From assembly GCA_964526915.1 (NCBI GenBank), contig CAZGMS010000074.1, positions 1 through 13,899 of the forward strand: a stretch of 13,899 bases of DNA, given 5' to 3'. Both the position numbers and the translations under genes were made by a program. This DNA is from JAHJDR01 sp964526915 (GTDB lineage: Bacteria; UBA10199; JADGCS01). This document shows, in pieces, positions 5,383-12,031 of this stretch; positions within the stretch are counted from its first letter, which is position 1, and every line of letters begins with the position of its first letter. The notes beneath the pieces are model-generated. The model did not search any database. It was not told the origin of the DNA and saw only the letters and a list, made by a program, of their open reading frames with translations.

Positions 5383-8036
5383 AGCAGGAAAAGAAATTAG
5401 CCAAAACTTTTTTAATCTTTGCCTTAACGCTTTTTATCAGTGTTCTTGTCATTTCGCTTTGCCCCTTAATATTACTTCAAACAAACCAACCGAGAATCAT
5501 CGAAATCAGTTCAGAAAACCTCACGAACAAACTGGTGTTGCAGGGGCAAAAACTCATGGAGGAACTGGCCTCTGAAACGATTGTCCAAAAAGCAAGTGAA
5601 ACAGCCGTCTTGATTTCACTCATGTATGATAACGGGATGCCCCTCGACACAACATCACGACAATTTACCGAAGTGGCCATGCAAAAGATCGGGGCCACGG
5701 GCTATACCTGTGTGTACGATTGCAAAACGGCTGTCATGCTCGTGCATCCCAATCCCGCCTTGGTGGGGTACGACATGAAGTTGTTAAAAGACAAGTTGCC
5801 CAGTTGGTGGAAGATATTTTCTCCCAGCTTGGCCTGTGTTGATTCCCGGGGGTTTTATGACTGGGAAGATGCCGATGGCGTCATGCGAAAAAAATACATG
5901 TCGATGACCCCTGTGAAGGGGACAACGTTGATGGTGGCCGCAACAACTTATTTGGAGGAATTTAATCTGACCCAGCGATTGATGGGGAAGTATGGAGAGG
6001 AAAATCTGGGTGAAACCAAAACCTCCATGGCACAGCTGACAAACAAAATCATTTGGTTGACCTTAATGGTTGTGCTCATTTTTTTGGCCTTGGCCGTCGC
6101 AGGACTCTCTTTTTTCTGGAAAAGATTTTTCACAGATATCGATGAGCTTGTTGTGGGTATAGAGCACTGCTCTCAGGGGGTCTACAGGCCGTTGAAAGTG
6201 GGGCAACGGTATGGCTTGGCCAAGATTTTTACGAACTACAATGTGATGATTTCGTCACTCAAACAAATGCAGGAGCTCAAAGCCTGGGCGACATTTGCCC
6301 AACTGGCCACCCAGGTCGCCCACGACATCCGTTCACCGCTGTCTGCGTTGCATGTGGCCACCACGGATTTGCGGGAATTGCCGGAAGAACAACGCATTCT
6401 TATTCGCACCGCCGTGCAAAGGATAACAGATATCACCAACGATCTTTCTAACCAGAAGCGGAAGGCTCAAAACGCCCAGCTCGAAGGTGCAGAAAATTTA
6501 ACCAACGAAAAGGATGAGGCGGAAACGGGACAAAAGTTAGCGGACAACGATTCTGTCCAGTTGCTTTCGGCTGTTATTGAGTCACTGGTATCAGAAAAAC
6601 GCATGCAGTTTCGCAATCGCTCAGGCATAAATATCGAAGCCAATCTTGGAAAAGAATCATATGGTCTTTTTGCCAAAATACAACCGAAAGCCTTTAAGCG
6701 GTTATTGTCAAATCTCATCAACAACTCTGTGGAGGCGATGGAAGGAGGCGGGAGTGTGGTGGTTACTATGAGAACCGTAGAACCGCAGAGCCGTAGAGCC
6801 ATAGAAGGACAGAACCCTAGCGTTACGGAAAAAACTGATTCTGGATTCACTGTGGTGCCACCGCTCCATGGTTTCACGGCTCAAGATATTCAAATCACCA
6901 TCTCCGACACGGGCCAGGGCATCCCAGCGGATGTTCTGCCGAGGCTTTTTCAACGCGGCGAAACATATGGCAAGAAGACGGGGTCTGGTTTGGGACTATA
7001 CCATGCCAGGCAGACCATTGAAGCCTTTGGCGGCAGTATCACCATTCAATCAGAAACAGGGCAAGGCACTGTCGTTACGATCAAGTTGCCACAGATCGTA
7101 GCCCCGGAATGGTTTTTGGAAAAAATCGTTGTGCATCAAAACATGACGATTGTGATTTGTGATGACGATGAGTCTATCCACCATGTATGGCAAAATCAGC
7201 TGAACAACCTCCTTGAACCCGTGAAAAATGTGGTGCACATCAGGACGCCCGAGGCGTTGGGGGAATGGTTCTGGGGTAAACGAAGAAACGAGGGACGAAA
7301 ACACGAGGGACGAGGGGATTTGGGAAGTGCAAAATGCAAAGTGCAAAGTGCAAAATGTAAAATGGCAAGCGATATGCTGTTCTTGTGTGATTACGAATTT
7401 CTGGGCAGTGAAAAGACCGGTCTCGATGTCATTGAGGAACTGGGGATTGGCGGTCAGGCGATTCTGGTCACCAGTCATTATGAGGAAGATGCGATTCGCA
7501 CGAATTGTGCTCGATTAGGCGTGAAGTTGATACCCAAAAGTCTGGCGGGGTTTGTGCCGATCAAACGAATCAGCTCAAAGCTGTACCCTTCGACGGGCTT
7601 AGGGCAAGAAGCTGAACCCTTCGACGGGCTCAGGGCAAGAAGCTCAAAGGGAAACGTAGAAGATGGCCGTGCCTGCCTTGCGAGCCAGCGAACCCGCGAT
7701 CCTGCGATCCCCATCGTGCCAGACGCGATTCTCATCGACGATGATCCCCTCATTCACTCCACGTGGCAGTCTGTGGCGCGGATGAAAAAGAAAAAAATCA
7801 TTGCTTATAAAAACACCCATGATTTTCTGAGTGAATGTAGCAGAATCGACAAAACCACGCCGCTGTACATCGATTCCAAGCTATCAGACGGGGTGAAGGG
7901 TGAGGTGGCGGCCAAAACCATTCACGCCAAGGGATTTGAAAATATCTATCTGGCCACCGGAACGCCTGCCAGTGAGTTTGGCCCCATGCCGTGGATCAAG
8001 GGCATTGTGGGCAAAGTCCCGCCTTTTGCAAAGTGA
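5379..8036 (+). CDS. Cache-domain hybrid sensor histidine kinase with two receiver domains
   Basis: 885 residues. Membrane segments at about 9-33 and 223-247 enclose an extracytoplasmic Cache-type sensor with the signature HPNPALVGYD, GFYDWEDADG, KYM and LMVAATTYLEEF. The DHp helix has phospho-His315 in VAHDIRSPLSAL. The ATPase domain has N-box LLSNLINNSVEAM (442-454), DTGQGIP (510-516) and GSGLGLYHARQ (535-545). Receiver 1 (about 589-720) has D595-597, phosphoacceptor D671 and K720. Receiver 2 (about 783-880) has D787-789, D832 and K879. Four short repeat arrays lie inside the gene, all in frame: in an ATPase-domain loop (466-476), within receiver 1 between helix 2 and strand 3 (637-661), and in the inter-receiver linker (736-756). 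Translation is coupled to the dehydrogenase by a 4-bp overlap. Likely phosphodonor for the NtrC-type regulator upstream. It converges on the rhodanese gene with a 12-bp gap and no visible terminator. Confidence 0.93.
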   Translation: MKQEKKLAKTFLIFALTLFISVLVISLCPLILLQTNQPRIIEISSENLTNKLVLQGQKLMEELASETIVQKASETAVLISLMYDNGMPLDTTSRQFTEVAMQKIGATGYTCVYDCKTAVMLVHPNPALVGYDMKLLKDKLPSWWKIFSPSLACVDSRGFYDWEDADGVMRKKYMSMTPVKGTTLMVAATTYLEEFNLTQRLMGKYGEENLGETKTSMAQLTNKIIWLTLMVVLIFLALAVAGLSFFWKRFFTDIDELVVGIEHCSQGVYRPLKVGQRYGLAKIFTNYNVMISSLKQMQELKAWATFAQLATQVAHDIRSPLSALHVATTDLRELPEEQRILIRTAVQRITDITNDLSNQKRKAQNAQLEGAENLTNEKDEAETGQKLADNDSVQLLSAVIESLVSEKRMQFRNRSGINIEANLGKESYGLFAKIQPKAFKRLLSNLINNSVEAMEGGGSVVVTMRTVEPQSRRAIEGQNPSVTEKTDSGFTVVPPLHGFTAQDIQITISDTGQGIPADVLPRLFQRGETYGKKTGSGLGLYHARQTIEAFGGSITIQSETGQGTVVTIKLPQIVAPEWFLEKIVVHQNMTIVICDDDESIHHVWQNQLNNLLEPVKNVVHIRTPEALGEWFWGKRRNEGRKHEGRGDLGSAKCKVQSAKCKMASDMLFLCDYEFLGSEKTGLDVIEELGIGGQAILVTSHYEEDAIRTNCARLGVKLIPKSLAGFVPIKRISSKLYPSTGLGQEAEPFDGLRARSSKGNVEDGRACLASQRTRDPAIPIVPDAILIDDDPLIHSTWQSVARMKKKKIIAYKNTHDFLSECSRIDKTTPLYIDSKLSDGVKGEVAAKTIHAKGFENIYLATGTPASEFGPMPWIKGIVGKVPPFAK
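6775..6806 (+). repeat. 8-bp tandem array inside kinase gene (4 units)
   Basis: Four consecutive units of consensus CCRYAGAR: CCGTAGAA, CCGCAGAG, CCGTAGAG, CCATAGAA. It encodes part of a loop between two beta strands of the kinase ATPase domain, between VVVTM and IQITISDTGQGI. Most family members have a short turn there. Confidence 0.8.
7289..7313 (+). repeat. 15-bp-period repeat inside kinase gene
   Basis: CGAGGGACGA occurs at 7289-7298 and 7304-7313, a period of 15 bp. A related pair with the same period (CGATGGACGA) lies in the lgt-atpC gap at 10053-10078. Here it encodes charged filler (RNEGRKHEGRG) in receiver 1. Confidence 0.75.
7327..7361 (+). repeat. 7-bp tandem array inside kinase gene (5 units)
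   Basis: Five heptads of consensus RTGCAAA, the last with a C-to-T change. Because 7 is not a multiple of 3, the units are read in successive frames and give AKCKVQSAKCKM. It follows directly on the 15-bp repeat in the same receiver loop. Confidence 0.85.
7585..7646 (+). repeat. 31-bp tandem duplication inside kinase gene
   Basis: Two adjacent 31-bp copies, each containing ACCCTTCGACGGGCT and AGGGCAAGAAGCT, differ at two positions. As 31 is not a multiple of 3, the same DNA is read in two frames (YPSTGLGQEA, then EPFDGLRARS). It lies in the linker between receivers 1 and 2. The CCTTCGAC-GGCTC core recurs in the insert at 9004-9089. Confidence 0.85.
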
Positions 8037-8048
8037 AAAAAGGTGTCC

Positions 8049-8393
8049 TTAATATCTTCTTATCTTCGCGTCGATCTGACAAGACCAAGCCGTTAGCCCA
8101 CCCTGAACACAAGTCACATTTTCGTATCCTTGGTGATGCAAATACGCACAGGCGGCCAGTGCCCTCCCCTCGAGATGGCTGATGACGAAGGCTGTCTTGT
8201 TTTTGTCGAGTTCTGCCAAGACTCGTTGTTCAAATTGCGAAATGGGGATGTTCACAAAACCCTTGATGTGGGTGAAGGCAAATTCATCTGCTTCACGCAC
8301 ATCGAGCAGAAAAACATCATCGGGTTTGTTATCAAGAATGGTCTTGAGTTGGCGGACAGAGACGAAGGGAAAGGTCAATGAGTCATTGGTCAT
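8049..8393 (-). CDS. Rhodanese-fold protein lacking the catalytic cysteine
   Basis: 114 residues, a single rhodanese domain. Family features include VSVRQLKTIL, FLLDVREADEFAFTHIKG and the closing GGLTAW. The active-site loop reads ISHLEGRA. The position normally held by the sulfur-carrying Cys is Ser72 (codon AGC at 8178-8180; TGC would restore Cys by one change). It is therefore unlikely to transfer sulfur as rhodanese does, and may be a binding or regulatory domain. The ATG at 8393 is 4 nt past the stop of the lipoprotein gene, so the two form a coupled pair. Longer in-frame upstream sequence overlaps the lipoprotein gene and is non-homologous, so the MTNDS start is preferred. No strong ribosome-binding site is present, consistent with coupling. 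Confidence 0.85.
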   Translation of the reverse strand: MTNDSLTFPFVSVRQLKTILDNKPDDVFLLDVREADEFAFTHIKGFVNIPISQFEQRVLAELDKNKTAFVISHLEGRALAACAYLHHQGYENVTCVQGGLTAWSCQIDAKIRRY

Positions 8394-8397
8394 TTGG

Positions 8398-8886
8398 TCA
8401 ATGTTCTTGCATGCCCACATTCGTGATGACGATCTGGGGGCTGCGCATGAAATCATCAAGCTTTGCGAGCAACCGTTTTTCCACCACCCGCGAGGACGTG
8501 AGTTTTCCGGAAATGCTTTTGATGGTTGTGCACACGCTGACCTTGACCTGATTGCCTTCTTGAAACACATCCGCGACAAGTTGGTAGTAGGACCCGGCGC
8601 CAGCGCCATAATCACGTCTGTTGAAATACTCCAGATAATGAGAGTCGCTCGTGGTGGGGACCCAGCCCGTGAGGATGCGGTTGCGGGATTCGTCGGTATC
8701 CATGATCTGATACCCCAGACTGACCAGTGCCCTTTGCGTTTGCTTTTGCGTGGTCTGGATGTTGGACAGGTACGTGTGTGTGACAGGTTTTGTTTCGCTC
8801 ACAGCCCCGTAAGCGATGACCTTGGTGCAGGCGGGGGATGATAAGACCAAGAGAATAAACCCCAGGGATAATTGTGTTAATTTCAT
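8398..8886 (-). CDS. Predicted lipoprotein of unknown function
   Basis: 162 residues. The signal peptide (KLTQLSLGFILLVL) ends in a lipobox SPAC; the Cys is residue 20 from this start. Two adjacent ATGs exist (8889 and 8886). The second is chosen because GGAGT (8894-8898) then stands 7 nt upstream rather than 4. The mature part has an alpha/beta pattern with ALVSLGYQIMDTD and a strand pair around ILTGWVP and YYQLVADVFQEGNQVKVSVC. This is reminiscent of small outer-membrane lipoproteins with a BamC-like grip fold, but I cannot assign a family. It precedes the rhodanese-like gene by 4 nt, and lgt, the enzyme that would lipidate it, lies upstream on the same strand beyond the nested repeat. Confidence 0.8.
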   Translation of the reverse strand: MKLTQLSLGFILLVLSSPACTKVIAYGAVSETKPVTHTYLSNIQTTQKQTQRALVSLGYQIMDTDESRNRILTGWVPTTSDSHYLEYFNRRDYGAGAGSYYQLVADVFQEGNQVKVSVCTTIKSISGKLTSSRVVEKRLLAKLDDFMRSPQIVITNVGMQEH

Positions 8887-8990
8887 CATTTTTACTCCGT
8901 TGTAATTTTACATTGTCAGCCCTATGCCCGATATATTGTGAGCCCCATATAATATCGAATATTGAACAAAGAATGTCGAATGTCGACGAA

Positions 8991-9138
8991 TGTCATCCCA
9001 GCGATCCTTCGACAGGCTCTCTTCGAGTCCGAGCCTGAGGGCTCGTTCCCTCAGAGTCGAGGACAGGATGGTGAGCGAAGTCGAACCAACGCAGGGATCC
9101 AGTAAAAATCAGGGATTCCAGTCTTTGCTGGAAGGACA
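8991..9138. repeat. REP-like paired-hairpin repeat, copy B, interrupted
   Basis: Begins TGTCATCCCAGCG and ends GGAAGGACA, inverted counterparts as in copies A and C. The right hairpin (TTCCAGTCTTTGCTGGAA, 9117-9134) is intact. The left hairpin (ATCCCAGCG at 8995-9003, CGCAGGGAT at 9090-9098) has its loop replaced by 86 bp of unrelated repeat sequence. Confidence 0.7.
9004..9089. repeat. CCTTCGAC-type repeat inserted in a hairpin loop
   Basis: About 86 bp lying exactly between the two stem arms of copy B. Ends are inverted (CCTTCGAC near the left, GTCGAA near the right), with internal hairpins such as CTGAGGG/CCCTCAG. The CCTTCGACAGGCTC core matches the CCTTCGACGGGCTC core of the 31-bp repeats in the kinase gene. 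Confidence 0.6.
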
Positions 9139-9226
9139 ACTATCCGAAATTTTTTGTTCCTTGTTCCTTGTTCATTATTCGATATTCGGCCCCAGTTCCC
9201 TCTTGTTTATTCGGCACAAGCAGACT

Positions 9227-10030
9227 TCAAGTTGCTTTTTTGGCTCTTTTTGCCAAATAAATCCAGAAGAAAATGGCCAGACCGATCGAAATGAGGCCAA
9301 CGAATTGCCCGTTTGAAAGATAGGGCTCGATGACAAAACCGCGGGAGATGTCACCACGGAAAAATTCGATGAAATACCGCAGGACAGAGTACAGCATGAC
9401 GTAGAGCAGAAAAACGGATCCGTCGAATTTCTTTTTTTTGCGAAAAATAAAAAGGATGGTGAAAATGATGAGCTCGCAGACCACTTCAGTCAACTGTGTG
9501 GGGTACAAGGGAACATCGTGAGGCGCGATCCCGTTGGGGATGGGGGGGAAAGTGATTCCCAGCGGGAAATCAACTGGACATTGTTTGCCAAAACAGCACC
9601 CGGCAAAAAAACAACCCACGCGGCCCAAACCGTGTCCCAGAGAGAGGGCGGGGGCAAAGACATCGGCTGTCTGAAAGAAACGAAGCTTGTATTTTTTGGT
9701 CAACCAGATGGCCACAACCACAGAACCGATCACACCGCCCTGAAACACCAATCCCCCCTGCCAGACGCGGAACAACACGAGAGGGTCCGACCAAAAATCG
9801 GGGACGGAATCGAAGATGTAAAAAAGGCGTGAGCCCACCAGTCCGGCGATCATCAAATAAAAGACAAAATCGATCATCTTGGCTTCATCAAGCCCCATTC
9901 TTCTGGATTCGTATTTGACCCAGACGAGGCCGAGGAGAAACGCCAAGGCGATCATCAGACCATAAACGTGGATGCTGTGTCCTCCCAAGAGAGGCAGAAA
10001 TTTGGGAAACGTAAAAAGGATAGGGTGCAT
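9227..10030 (-). CDS. lgt: Prolipoprotein diacylglyceryl transferase
   Basis: 267 residues, normal length, with several hydrophobic segments typical of this integral inner-membrane enzyme. It attaches diacylglycerol to the lipobox Cys of prolipoproteins. Motifs in order: HSIHVYG (18-24), GGLVFQGG (92-99), the Lgt signature GRVGCFFAGCCFG (136-148) with the essential Arg at 137, YPTQLTE (176-182), and RYFIEFFRGD near the C-terminus. In the GGLVF-x-GG motif the residue is Gln97, whereas E. coli has the functionally important His103 there and many others have Tyr. It follows atpC on the same strand after a repeat-filled 160-bp gap. The ribosome-binding site before ATG 10030 is weak. An ATG at 10037 is out of frame. 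Confidence 0.95.
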   Translation of the reverse strand: MHPILFTFPKFLPLLGGHSIHVYGLMIALAFLLGLVWVKYESRRMGLDEAKMIDFVFYLMIAGLVGSRLFYIFDSVPDFWSDPLVLFRVWQGGLVFQGGVIGSVVVAIWLTKKYKLRFFQTADVFAPALSLGHGLGRVGCFFAGCCFGKQCPVDFPLGITFPPIPNGIAPHDVPLYPTQLTEVVCELIIFTILFIFRKKKKFDGSVFLLYVMLYSVLRYFIEFFRGDISRGFVIEPYLSNGQFVGLISIGLAIFFWIYLAKRAKKAT

Positions 10031-10052
10031 AGGGCATAGACTTACGAAAACA

Positions 10053-10078
10053 CGATGGACGAAAGGACGATGGACGAA
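10053..10078. repeat. 15-bp-period repeat in the lgt-atpC gap
   Basis: CGATGGACGAA occurs at 10053-10063 and 10068-10078, period 15 bp. It has the same period and nearly the same unit as the repeat in the kinase gene at 7289-7313 (CGAGGGACGA). Confidence 0.7.
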
Positions 10079-10086
10079 TCAATTGA

Positions 10087-10109
10087 GCAATTTGCAATGG
10101 GCAAATTGC
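10087..10109. repeat. Hairpin in the lgt-atpC gap
   Basis: GCAATTTGC and GCAAATTGC form a perfect 9-bp stem with an AATGG loop. CAATTG occurs on both sides (about 10080 and 10119), possibly extending it. There is no T-run, so it is not a standard terminator. The rest of 10110-10190 shows nothing recognisable. Confidence 0.55.
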
Positions 10110-10190
10110 AATGGCTACAATTGATAACGATTCACAATCCCTACCCTCACGGGCACAAGCGATCCACGATCTTCAAGCCAAATGATATTA

Positions 10191-10436
10191 TCATACAATC
10201 AAAATGCTTGCGGTGTTATTTTTGATCACAAAAAAACCGCCCTCAATATTGTGTTCATGTGTCTGCTGACCTGCTTGGTAACGAACCAAACCCTTGGTTA
10301 GCAAAGTCGTGAACGCCGTATGACCCGGCAGAATACACATCTGCCCCCAATGGGCGGGAATTACGATCTGGCTGACGGCGACCTCTTTAGCGATGACTTG
10401 TTGGGGGGAGAGGATTTCCAGTTTGATCATGTTCAT
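10191..10436 (-). CDS. atpC: ATP synthase epsilon subunit, short form lacking C-terminal helices
   Basis: 81 residues from ATG 10436, chosen because GGGTGA (10441-10446) lies 4 nt upstream. ATG 10430, with better spacing, and TTG 10448 are alternatives. The protein matches the epsilon beta-sandwich domain: MIKLEILSPQQVIAKEV, then ILPGHTAFTTLLTKGLVRY and GGFFVIKNNTASILIV. Typical epsilon subunits are about 130-140 residues, with a C-terminal helical hairpin that inhibits ATP hydrolysis. Here translation stops exactly at the end of the beta domain. The sequence after the stop does not encode an evident helical hairpin in any frame I read. Naturally short epsilon subunits are known in some bacteria such as green sulfur bacteria. 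The beta domain should still join gamma to the c-ring. It is last of the atp genes. Confidence 0.9.
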   Translation of the reverse strand: MNMIKLEILSPQQVIAKEVAVSQIVIPAHWGQMCILPGHTAFTTLLTKGLVRYQAGQQTHEHNIEGGFFVIKNNTASILIV

Positions 10437-10485
10437 GTGTTCACCCAAAAAAACAAAGGGATGATCATAATTGTTTCAACATAGA

Positions 10486-10554
10486 TGTCATTCCTGCGAA
10501 AGCAGGAATCCAGAATTATTCAAAATATGGATCCCTGCTTTCGCAGGGATGACA
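10486..10554. repeat. REP-like paired-hairpin repeat, copy C, between atpD and atpC
   Basis: Starts TGTCATTCCTGCGAAAGCAG, ends GCAGGGATGACA. The left hairpin has a GAAA loop on the plus strand; the right hairpin is its inverted partner with TTTC. The left arm is identical to copy A (2294-2364) through GGAATCCAG, but the middle differs. It lies inside the atp operon transcript and would place two stable hairpins between atpD and atpC. Confidence 0.85.
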
Positions 10555-10595
10555 CATTCCCTAGCCTTTCACCTTTCACCTGTGAGCCGTCCTTA

Positions 10596-12008
10596 TCATT
10601 CCATCTTCCCTGCTTTTTCCAGCGCCTCCTCAATGGCCCCAACCATGTAAAAGGCCTGTTCCGGGATGTCATCGTGCAGGCCGTCACAGATTTCCCGAAA
10701 CCCCCGGATCGTATCGGCCAGCTTGACGTATTTTCCCTCTAAGCCTGTAAACTGGGCGGCCACATGGAAGGGTTGACTCAGAAATTTTTGAATCTTGCGG
10801 GCGCGCGCCACCAACAGTTTGTCTTCCTCAGAAAGTTCGTCCATCCCCAGGATGGCGATGATGTCCTGCAGGTCTTTGTAGCGTTGCAAAATTTGTTGGA
10901 CTTCTCTGGCCACGCGATAATGTTCTTCTCCCACAACCGCGGGGTCCAGAATGCGCGAAGTGGAATCCAGGGGATCCACTGCCGGGTAGATTCCCAACTC
11001 CACGATTTGCCTTGAGAGCACAGTGGTGGCATCCAGATGCGCGAACGCCGTGGCCGGGGCGGGATCGGTCAGATCGTCAGCCGGGACGTAAATGGCCTGG
11101 ACCGAGGTGATGGAACCCTTTGCCGTGGATGTGATTCGTTCCTGCAGACGGCCCATTTCCGTGGCCAGTGTGGGCTGATAGCCAACCGCCGAGGGCATAC
11201 GGCCCAACAGGGCGGACACTTCGGAGCCGGCCTGTGTGAATCGAAAGATGTTGTCGATGAACAACAACACGTCCTGCCCTTCTTCCTCACGGAAGTATTC
11301 GGCACAGGTCAGAGCGGATAACCCTACGCGGGCCCTCGCGCCGGGGGGCTCGTTCATTTGTCCGTACACGAGACAGGTCTTGGCCAACACGCCAGATTCT
11401 TTCATCTCGTTCCACAGATCGTTTCCTTCGCGGGTTCTCTCGCCGACGCCCGCAAAGACTGAATACCCGCCGTGTTGCATGGCCACGTTGTTGATGAGTT
11501 CCATGATGATGACGGTTTTGCCCACCCCCGCGCCTCCGAACAGACCGATCTTGCCGCCGCGCGAATAAGGCTCCAGCAGATCGATGACCTTGATGCCCGT
11601 CTCGAACATTTCCACCCTGACATCCTGCTCAGTGAAATCGGGTGCGGGCCTGTGAATGGGGGCGTATTTTTTTGCCCTCAAGGGACCGAGTTCATCGACA
11701 GGTTGCCCCACCACATTGATGATGCGGCCCAGCGTTTCGGGCCCGACGGGCATCATGATCGGTTTGCCTGTACGGATGACCTTCAGGCCACGGCTCAACC
11801 CGTCGGTTGTGTCCATGGCCACTGCGCGGATGGTGTCTTCGCCCAAATGCAGGGCCACTTCAAGCACCAGATTGTTTTCCTGGTCGTTGATTGCTGTGTT
11901 GGTAGTGAGGATGGCCTCATCGATGTCCGGCAACTCACCATGTTCGAAACGCACGTCGACCGCGGGGCCGATGATTTGCGTGATGTGTCCAAAATGTTGC
12001 TGTTCCAT
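10596..12008 (-). CDS. atpD: ATP synthase F1 beta subunit
   Basis: 470 residues, the expected length. Walker A GGAGVGKT (158-165), the arginine-rich nucleotide site with GERTREGNDLW, the signature PAVDPLDSTSR and the DELSEED loop near the C-terminus are all present. It is the catalytic subunit of F1 on the inner face of the membrane. ATG 12008 is chosen: GGAG lies 6 nt upstream and the protein then begins MEQQHFGHITQIIGPAVDV. An ATG at 12020 would add four residues. It follows atpG with a 23-bp gap. Confidence 0.98.
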   Translation of the reverse strand: MEQQHFGHITQIIGPAVDVRFEHGELPDIDEAILTTNTAINDQENNLVLEVALHLGEDTIRAVAMDTTDGLSRGLKVIRTGKPIMMPVGPETLGRIINVVGQPVDELGPLRAKKYAPIHRPAPDFTEQDVRVEMFETGIKVIDLLEPYSRGGKIGLFGGAGVGKTVIIMELINNVAMQHGGYSVFAGVGERTREGNDLWNEMKESGVLAKTCLVYGQMNEPPGARARVGLSALTCAEYFREEEGQDVLLFIDNIFRFTQAGSEVSALLGRMPSAVGYQPTLATEMGRLQERITSTAKGSITSVQAIYVPADDLTDPAPATAFAHLDATTVLSRQIVELGIYPAVDPLDSTSRILDPAVVGEEHYRVAREVQQILQRYKDLQDIIAILGMDELSEEDKLLVARARKIQKFLSQPFHVAAQFTGLEGKYVKLADTIRGFREICDGLHDDIPEQAFYMVGAIEEALEKAGKME

Positions 12009-12031
12009 GATAGTCTCCATTCAGCAGGCGT

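Larger units (their letters stand above)
8951..9186. repeat. Outer inverted repeat of a nested repeat block
   Basis: The left arm 8951-8973 and the right arm 9164-9186 match as inverted copies at 21 of 23 positions (AATATCGAATA-TGAACAA-GAA). Short AT-rich direct repetitions flank both arms: GTCGAAT on the left, GTTCCTT on the right. Inside lies a REP-like element (8991-9138), which itself holds an insert. This block fills most of the 340-bp gap between lgt and the lipoprotein gene. No coding sequence is evident in it. Confidence 0.75.

Noticed and set aside
7289..7361. Tandem arrays as a CRISPR-like locus.
   Set aside because: Units are 7-15 bp with no spacers of constant length and no cas genes; they lie within a coding frame.
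8394..8615. Longer rhodanese reading frame beginning at 8615.
   Set aside because: The added residues overlap the lipoprotein gene in another frame and show no rhodanese features.
8182..8841. 219-codon plus-strand open frame opposite the rhodanese and lipoprotein genes.
   Set aside because: It is antisense to two supported genes, has no homologous look and no ribosome-binding site.
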